Of a DNA stretch of 22,456 nucleotides, positions 17,237 to 22,456 are shown piece after piece. This DNA comes from Reticulitermes lucifugus. Taxonomy: Eukaryota > Arthropoda > Insecta > Blattodea > Rhinotermitidae. Positions within the stretch are counted from its first letter, which is position 1, and each line of letters begins with the position of its first letter. The translations under genes and the position numbers were made by a program. The stretch spans positions 1-22,456 of the forward strand of contig JAKCWW010010058.1 of assembly GCA_026260175.1 (NCBI GenBank), in the 5' to 3' direction. The notes under the pieces were generated by a model that had not been told where the DNA came from, searched no databases, and was given only the letters and a program-made list of their open reading frames with translations.

Positions 17237-17689
17237 TATGAGTATGTCTGTGTGTCTAGTGTTATGCACATTTCACAAATATCCGGAATGTATTGTCTTC
17301 CTCATCTCCCTATGTCTGTCCTCTTCCCTTGTCCATCTGTTCAGTAGGGTTGCCATTTGCCAACTGATGCACCTGTGCTACATTTCCTGCGCTGGTGATA
17401 CCTGCCACTTAGTGGTGGGACCACATGCCAATGTATGATGTAGTAACAGTTTGCTATGATGGTTTACTTCATAGGAATAAAATAACGAAACTTACTTCCT
17501 GGCTGACCCTTGTAATTTACAATGCAAATATTGGATGTGAAATGATTTGTACTGTTTGTGTGTGTGTGTGTGTATGGTGGCAGCAGCTCTACACCATCTA
17601 ATACCAATAAATGAGAAATTTTGAAGTTACATGTAACTATTTCCTGCTTTGTGTTACATGGTAACTTAATGATCCTTTTGAATTGTGGC
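17237..17689. other. Intron; includes the distal end of duplicated unit 2 and a TG microsatellite
   Basis: 17237-17300 repeats the intron after exon A. A (TG)n run lies at about 17556-17573. The 100-codon frame at 17136-17438 crosses the insertion boundary and has no family motif. Confidence 0.5.
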
Positions 17690-17850
17690 TAGAAATCCCG
17701 AAGAGAAGACTGTGTGGAAGTCCTAGGCATAAATGGAAGGATAATACTAAACCGGATTTTGATTATTGGGAGAATATGGACTGATTCATTTTGCTGAGAA
17801 TAGGGAGCAGTGATGGGCTGTTCAGAACACAGTAATGAAATGAACTTCTT
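17690..17850 (+). pseudogene. LINE C-terminal scrap, copy D
   Basis: The plus strand reads PKRRLCGSPRHKWKDNTKPD then FDYWENMD, a stop, and ILLRIGSSDGLF. This matches the KRPLGRPRRRWEDNIKMDL..VDWI.LAQDRD.WRAL end of the same LINE family. It is truncated on both sides. Confidence 0.7.
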
Positions 17851-18365
17851 TGTTCCATAAATGTTGCTTATTCTGCCATATCAGAAAATGTTGCTACAAT
17901 GTGATTTATTTGGAGGTTATGTCCATCCTTATGTTATCAGTAAAGTTAAAATGGTTGCTGAAGGAGGTATTTTAAACATGCAGTACTTTTCATACTATTG
18001 TAACAAATTCTGTGACACTTTTAACTGCGTGGTCAGTGATTTCTGGATGACACACATGATTTCAGTCCGTAAAGCATCCAGAACGCATGTAGACTTTATC
18101 TTTCAAGAGTGTAAGGATAAAAATCACACACATTCAGATCTGGATAATGTATAAGCCATTGTCAATACATATTATTGTTCCATAGAGAGCAGTCTGTAGA
18201 AATAACAGTCAGTCTTCTGTAGTATGTGCTTGTGTGCTGCCCTGCTGATAATGTGTAAATTTTGTCTTTGCTTAATTCTTTAGTGAAGGTATATGGGTCA
18301 TATTATTTGAACAGCAGGTGATACACTAAATTTCTGGTCATATAATATGATTTTGTCTTCACCTT
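17851..18365. other. Intron; nothing recognised
   Basis: A 97-codon plus-strand frame (17861-18154) contains CDTFNCVVSDFWMTHMISVR and FIFQECKDKNH. I cannot link it to a family, and it lacks clear splice signals in phase with the zinc-finger exons. I leave it uncalled. Confidence 0.4.
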
Positions 18366-18655
18366 GCTTGGGGTCTGGGATAGTGTAGTCAGTATAGTGA
18401 CTAGGCTCTGGGCTAGATGATTCTGGGTTTGATTCAGGGTAGGGTCAAGAGATTATTGCTTCTCCAAGTCATGTATACTGACTGGTGCCCACTCAGCCTT
18501 CTGTTTAATGACTGTGGGGCTTTTCTATCCTCAGGGTTAAAACAGCTGGGGTGTGAAGCTGACCACTCACCTCTATCTAGTGCCATGGGTAGGAATATGT
18601 GAAGCTATTCTTCTCCTCTCTTTGTATGCCTTTATGGCATGTACAGGGACTTTAC
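18366..18655 (+). mobile_element. tRNA-derived SINE, plus orientation
   Basis: The head GGGATAGTGTAGTCAGTATA has an A-box-like element, and GGGTTTGATTCAGGG a B-box-like element about 45 nt later. The body shares TGACTAG, CACTCA(C/A)CTCTATCTAGTGCC and CTTTATGGCATGTACAGGGA with the reverse copy at 15207-15475. Its 3' end supplies the first codons of the long open frame that begins at 18599, so those residues are intronic SINE sequence and not protein. Confidence 0.82.
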
Positions 18656-18745
18656 TTTGTACTTTGCTTCTTTTATATCTTGCTTTCAAACTCATTTTTG
18701 TTTCTATTAAGATATGTCCTAATATTGTTCTTTATTTTTTACCAG

Positions 18746-19705
18746 AGTACTGTGAATGAACAAGTTTGCATAGATAGTGCCAAGCGTCCATTTCCCTGTG
18801 ACATTTGCAGTAAGTCATTCAGTCATCGGAGTCATCTGATCAGACATCAACGCATACATAGTGGTGAGCATCCATATTCATGTGATGTGTGTAACAAGGC
18901 GTTCAGAGATCAGAGATCAATGAAGATACATCAACAACGCATACATATTGGGGAGCGGCCACATTCCTGTTTTGTGTGTAATAAGGCGTTCCGTCATCAG
19001 AATGATCTGATCAGACATCAACGCATACACAGTGGTGAGCGTCCATATTCTTGTGAGGTATGTAATAAGGCATTTGGTCAACAGAGTCATTTGATGATAC
19101 ATAAACGCATACATAGTGGTGAGCGTCCGCATTCATGTTTTGTGTGTAAGAAGACATTCAATCATCAGAGTGATCTGATGAGACATCAAGGCATACATAA
19201 TGATGAACGTCCATATTGCTGTGATGTGTGTAATAAGGCATACAGTTATCGGCTTGGTCTTGTCAGACATCAACGCATACATAGTGGTGAGCATCCGTAT
19301 TTCTGTGATGTGTGTAAAAAGGCATGTCGTCAGCAGAGTGACCTGGTAATACATCAGCGTACACACAGTGGTGAGCGACCGTATTCCTGTCATGTGTGTA
19401 ATAAGGCATTCAGTCAACGCGGTGATCTGAACAGACATCAGCGTGTACATAGTGGTGAGCGTCCATATTCCTGTAGAGTATGTAATAAGGCATTTAGTCA
19501 ACAGAGCCATCTGATGATACATCAACGCATACATAGTGGTGAGCATCCGTATGCGTGTGATGTATGCAATAAGGGATTCAGATATAAGAGATCTATGAAG
19601 ATACATCAACAGCATGTACATGGTGCTGAGCATCCATATTCCTATGGTGTGTTAAATTACACATTTGTTCAACAGTCATCTGACGAAACATCAATGCATT
19701 CATAG
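18746..19705 (+). CDS. C2H2 zinc-finger array exon (ten intact fingers, last exon)
   Basis: The acceptor TTTATTTTTTACCAG ends at 18745. Phase 0 fits both acidic exons. The exon encodes 319 residues, STVNEQVCIDSAKRPFPCDI onwards, to TAG at 19703-19705. Ten C-X2-C-X12-H-X3-H fingers (X4 between the histidines in fingers 2 and 10) follow in tandem, mostly at 28-residue spacing with (H/S)SGE(R/H)P linkers. Helix positions -1,2,3,6 read: 1 HSHR, 2 DRSI, 3 HNDR, 4 QSHI, 5 HSDR, 6 YLGR, 7 QSDI, 8 QGDR, 9 QSHI, 10 YRSI. Finger 7 has Cys where the core Phe belongs. An eleventh finger has lost both cysteines (PYSYGVLNYTF), and a 2-nt deletion near 19675 causes the stop. It probably encodes a nuclear DNA-binding regulator; no KRAB, ZAD or BTB domain is seen here. 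Codons from 18599 to 18745 are intron. Confidence 0.88.
   Translation, partial: STVNEQVCIDSAKRPFPCDICSKSFSHRSHLIRHQRIHSGEHPYSCDVCNKAFRDQRSMKIHQQRIHIGERPHSCFVCNKAFRHQNDLIRHQRIHSGERPYSCEVCNKAFGQQSHLMIHKRIHSGERPHSCFVCKKTFNHQSDLMRHQGIHNDERPYCCDVCNKAYSYRLGLVRHQRIHSGEHPYFCDVCKKACRQQSDLVIHQRTHSGERPYSCHVCNKAFSQRGDLNRHQRVHSGERPYSCRVCNKAFSQQSHLMIHQRIHSGEHPYACDVCNKGFRYKRSMKIHQQHVHGAEHPYSYGVLNYTFVQQSSDETSMHS
18797..19640 (+). repeat. 84/87-bp tandem repeat encoding the fingers
   Basis: Ten coding repeats with near-identical linker DNA (CATACATAGTGGTGAGCGTCC and variants). Fingers 4 and 9 share CAACAGAG(T/C)CATYTGATGA, and fingers 2 and 10 share TCWATGAAGATACATCAACA. This indicates internal duplication or gene conversion. 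Confidence 0.85.
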
Positions 19706-19890
19706 TGGTGAGCATCCACAATCATGTGAGGTGTGAGTTGGTCAACAGTTATCTGATGAGACATCTGTTCATGCACAGTAGTGAGGGTCCATATTCCTTG
19801 GATGTATGTGTCATAAGGCACTTGGTCAGCAAAGTCATCTAATGTATCATTCATACATAGTGGTGAGAATCCATTTTCCTATGACATGTG
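19640..19890 (+). pseudogene. Decaying finger repeats downstream of the stop
   Basis: At least three further finger-like units continue out of frame: CATCTGACGAAACATCAATG..CATAGTGGTGAGCATCC; GTCAACAGTTATCTGATGAG..CAGTAGTGAGGGTCC; GGTCAGCAAAGTCATCTAAT..CATAGTGGTGAGAATCC. Zinc ligands are lost through deletions (14 nt or so missing after GAGGTGTG near 19735) and frameshifts. If transcribed, they are now 3' UTR. Confidence 0.85.
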
Positions 19891-20521
19891 TAATGTAGCA
19901 CAGAGAGCAAGCCTGTCCATCCCTTTTTGCTTAAAGCTGGGGAAAACTGCGTTTGAAATATATGGAATCCTTGAAACATCTTTTCATTACAGTGCCATGT
20001 GGAGAACACAGACTTTTGAATGGTTTTGTTGGTTTAAATGTGGGGAAACTTTGGTTGAAGAGTGTGAGTGTTCAGGTTGTCCCTTCACATGTCTCGTAGA
20101 CAAAAACATGAGGAAAGTGCAAATCATCAACAAAGACAGTGTACAGTTTTGGAGGTTTCTGGCAGGTTAGGCCCACTGTATGGAACATGCCAGAGAATTA
20201 TAAGGGAGGACTTGAACATGTGTTAAATCTCTGCAAAGTTTGTGCCTTGGTTGCTCACCAATAAGCAGAAGCAGCAGCATGTTTGTGTGCCATGAACTGT
20301 TGGATAAGTCAGACATAGCAAAACTCCCTCTCAAGGGTTATAACAGGAGACAGAACCCAGAAATCAAACAGCAGACTCTTAGTGGAACAGTTGGGAACAA
20401 CTGCTGATCATCCTATATGAAAATCCAGAAAACCAATGCCAATGGTGCTTCCAGCAGCAGCAGAAACAACAAATTTAAGTGTACATTTTGCTATCAACTC
20501 AGTCCGGGAACTTTTTGGATA
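19891..20521 (+). pseudogene. Mariner transposase relic (second mariner family)
   Basis: The plus strand reads IPFCLKLGKTAFEIYGILET then RTQTFEWFCWFKCGETLVEE (19910-20065), the mariner N-terminal helix-turn-helix. In shifted frames follow YGTCQRIIREDLNMC, a stop, ISAKFVPWLLTNKQKQQHV (20175-20270), and RVITGD near 20334 where the first catalytic block (TGDE) should be. Most of the catalytic region is missing. AGTCCGGGAACTTTTTGGAT at 20501-20520 looks like a mariner 3' terminal repeat (compare the AAAGTTCC.GGAC core of the 2804-3927 element). No matching 5' repeat is visible. The relic begins right where the decaying fingers end. Confidence 0.82.
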
Positions 20522-21389
20522 TGCTGTCATACATCAAATGTGCAGCATGAACACAACAAAACACAAAACAGTACAAAAACTCTGTGACATGAATAAATAT
20601 TTGAGTTATTGAAGTTTCAAGTTGCAGGCAGACGCTTCTGTAACATGTTTAATTATTAGATAACATTTTTTTTAATTTTACATTAAAGTTATGAAAATTC
20701 AGTTACACGCCCTTATTCTTGGTATGTCATTTTACTTCTCACGTGCCATGACCTTTAAAACTTTCCAGACTGGACCCATGTTAATAGTAGGTTTTTATTT
20801 AAAATCACTTAACATACATAATGTAATAGATTCTTCCGGATTCACCAGATGATTGGAAAATATAACCTTGTACTACATAAAAACAGCAAGTTGTTGGAAA
20901 TCCTCACATTCTTTAGCCTATTATTAGCATTCCCAGTGTACCTGATCAAAGACTTCACAGAGAGGCAAGTGTCTTGGCAAGAGGTGCCTGCCTTGACCTG
21001 CCATCATACTGCCCTGCACTAAAGTGAGTAGAAAGTTACCAGTGTCTGTCATTATAACAGGAGACTGTGCTGGCAAGCTCAGTCTGGCAGTCGCAATGGT
21101 GGTGTTTCTGTGATGCTGGAATATAAAAACTGGTTATGGTTACAGCATGAGGGCCAGGTTTGTCAGACTGCTTACGCAATAATTCCTCTGAAATATTTGT
21201 AAGGTACATGAAAATAAAATTAAGCCTTTTGTAGCACTATAGCATAGTTTTCAAAATACTATTTGAACAAGGTGTAAAGCTGAACCAGTTTCAGTCTTGT
21301 ACTCCTTTGACTTTCGAATGTGAATAAAAGAAAATAAGTAAGTGTAAGGAGTTAATGACATAACGTAAAAAAATTTTAGGGTCCCCAAA
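20522..21389. other. No feature recognised
   Basis: AT-rich. AATAAA at about 20592 and 21209 could serve as polyadenylation signals for the zinc-finger gene, but nothing distinguishes them from chance. Confidence 0.4.
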
Positions 21390-21545
21390 CCAACTACAGA
21401 CATGTTTATTAAAGAGGTCACCACATGACGCCGTATATATTGGAATACAGGTATCGAAGTTTCGAAGGAACTTGTTCCTTCCATTTTCAAGAATGCCCAA
21501 GACTACAGTTTCTAGCAGACTAATATACAGAGTGAACAAATTCAA
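21390..21545 (-). repeat. Relic of the 'FEVLT..FGGT' insect repeat, copy 2 (distal part)
   Basis: The minus strand reads MKMEGTSSFETSIPVFQYIR then RHVVTS. This matches the LKMEA..SSETSV..Y.TTRRHIPED segment of the family whose other part is seen at 7283-7535. The two overlapping minus frames (21251-21545) are not host genes. Confidence 0.55.
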
Positions 21546-21860
21546 TGTAAATTCTTTTATAACTGCTCAAGAAGTAAGAAGCACATGAATGAAAACTAAA
21601 CGTACTTTGGTAGGTTATGTGATCAGTTTTTGCGGTCAACATTTAACAGTTTACAGATGATCAAGGAGGGCACCGTGAGTATTCCAGCATGTATCCTACT
21701 TGTTTTAAAGTTCAGTCAACACATCTGTAAGCATGATGGGCATAACTGTAGCTTCAGTAGCACATATCCTTACAGAAAGTTCCAGAAAAGTAGTGGGCAA
21801 TGGTGGAAGGTAATGAGATCTTTTAAGCTATCTCCAGAAGAAGCCATGATAAGTGGGTCT
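21546..21860. other. No feature recognised; sequence upstream of the LINE
   Basis: Short frames on both strands (21630-21944 plus, 21770-22081 minus) have no motif, and they run into the LINE 5' UTR. Confidence 0.4.
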
Positions 21861-22093
21861 GTCACCACGGCATGGCGCGTCCTCAGGTTGTGGATGGAGG
21901 AATGGCCTCCGGATATGGAGGGTACCTGCGAATACATTGAATAAGCAGTCGCGGACAGGTGGTCCTCCAGCTTGGGGGTTGGGCGAGGTGCTAACAACTC
22001 CTCACCGTAAAAAATTACCATGTTACAAAACATATGACAAAGCCTTGGACCTGGACTGATTCTTTGGTACAACTTAAGCAACGGAAAAAGAAT
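21861..22093 (+). mobile_element. LINE 5' untranslated region
   Basis: CACGGCATGGCGCGTCCTCA, TCCTCCAGCTTGGGGGTTGG and CTAACAACTCCTCACCGTAA are segments I recall preceding CFDP2-like endonuclease frames in insect non-LTR elements. The exact 5' boundary is uncertain (about 21,861). Confidence 0.6.
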
Positions 22094-22456
22094 ATGAGAT
22101 TTGGGACATGGAATGTGAGGAGCCTGTATAGGTCAGGATCACTTATGACAGTGGCCAGGGAATTAGCGAGGTACAAATTAGATTTAGTGGGTGTACAGGA
22201 GGTTAGGTGGGATAAAGGAGGCACAGTAAGAGTAGGGGATTATACTTTTTTCTATGGAAAAGGAAATGAAAGTCATCAATTTGGAACAGGTTTCTTTGTA
22301 CACCAGAGAATGGTATCGGCAATTAAGAGAGTAGAGTTTGTTAGTGATGCGATGTCATATATAGTGCTGAGAGGTCGCTGGTGTAATATCATAGTTCTGA
22401 ATGCGCATGCACCAACTGAGGAGAAAAGTGATGACTCAAAGGACAGTTTCTATGAG
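22094..22456 (+). CDS. LINE ORF: AP-type endonuclease N-terminus (CFDP2-like), runs off window
   Basis: 121 codons are open to the window edge with no stop or frameshift. The start is [20 protein letters not shown], with ATG at 22094; an in-frame ATG at 22034 would add 20 residues. Apurinic-endonuclease motifs are intact: Asn7 in TWNVRSL, Glu36 in GVQEVRW, and NAHAP with His105. The ends read [20 protein letters not shown] and DDSKDSFYE. In non-LTR retrotransposons this domain nicks target DNA before reverse transcription; the reverse transcriptase should follow to the right. The family is often labelled craniofacial development protein 2-like in insect annotations, and I would place it near RTE/BovB, without proof. 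It is the best-preserved mobile coding sequence here, which suggests a recent insertion. Confidence 0.88.
   Translation, partial: MRFGTWNVRSLYRSGSLMTVARELARYKLDLVGVQEVRWDKGGTVRVGDYTFFYGKGNESHQFGTGFFVHQRMVSAIKRVEFVSDAMSYIVLRGRWCNIIVLNAHAPTEEKSDDSKDSFYE

Noticed and set aside
17861..18154. 97-codon plus frame as an extra zinc-finger gene exon
   Set aside because: No family resemblance, and no acceptor and donor pair in phase 0 could be seen.
18599..18745. Hydrophobic N-terminal extension of the finger ORF as a signal or membrane segment
   Set aside because: It lies before a good acceptor with a T-rich tract, partly in SINE sequence, and the in-phase donor exons fit 18746.
19133..19633. 166-codon and 71-codon minus frames opposite the fingers
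   Set aside because: Repetitive shadows of the plus-strand finger repeat.
18797..19640. Regular direct repeats as a CRISPR-like array
   Set aside because: The 84-bp units are coding C2H2 fingers with conserved Cys/His, in a eukaryotic intron-exon context.

Overview
The window looks like part of a large, AT-rich, transposon-filled insect genome. A cockroach or termite (Blattodea) is my best guess. The reasons are C2H2 zinc-finger exons paired with short acidic 'IKVEEVT..KEEE' exons, degenerate copies of a repeat with a 'FEVLT..FGGT' relic ORF, and a non-LTR element with a CFDP2-like endonuclease. Introns, splice sites and old mariner, hAT, Tigger, LINE and SINE copies show that it is eukaryotic. 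The taxon call rests on remembered family resemblance, not a search. A 16-base run of N at 11065-11080 marks an assembly gap.

Left part (1 to about 7,000, minus strand): three exons of a gene that I read as Rap1/TERF2IP, a telomere-binding protein. They are exon 1 (6727-6837), exon 2 (2644-2770) and exon 3 (153-279). Splice sites are canonical and the phases agree (0, then 1). Exons 1 and 2 together make a Rap1-type BRCT domain. Exon 3 continues towards the Myb region, and the gene runs off the left edge. Intron 1 holds an internally deleted mariner with near-perfect terminal repeats, ending 33 nt from the exon 2 acceptor, and a 123-bp tandem duplication. Intron 2 holds a dead Tigger/pogo transposase relic.

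Middle (about 7,000 to 13,000): no convincing host coding exon. It contains a FEVLT-type repeat relic, a 243-bp tandem duplication whose second copy is split by a hAT-like element, a LINE reverse-transcriptase relic split by a second hAT-like element with an exact 8-bp target duplication, and a locally GC/CpG-richer stretch (about 11,780-12,560) that could be the promoter or 5' exon of the zinc-finger gene.

Right part (about 13,000 to 20,000, plus strand): a C2H2 zinc-finger gene. Two duplicated 171-nt phase-0 exons (15599-15769 and 16668-16838) each encode three SUMO-type motifs. They precede a large exon (18746-19705) with ten intact fingers, then a frameshift and three or more decaying fingers. 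Plus-strand LINE 3' fragments and two copies of one tRNA-derived SINE in opposite orientations lie among these exons. One SINE is missing from the paralogous exon unit, so it apparently inserted after the duplication.

Right edge (about 19,890 to 22,456): a mariner relic next to the decaying fingers, a second FEVLT-type relic, and the intact 5' end of a LINE (5' UTR and endonuclease N-terminus) running off the edge. The two host genes point away from each other and show no sign of working together. I found no previously unknown multi-gene system.
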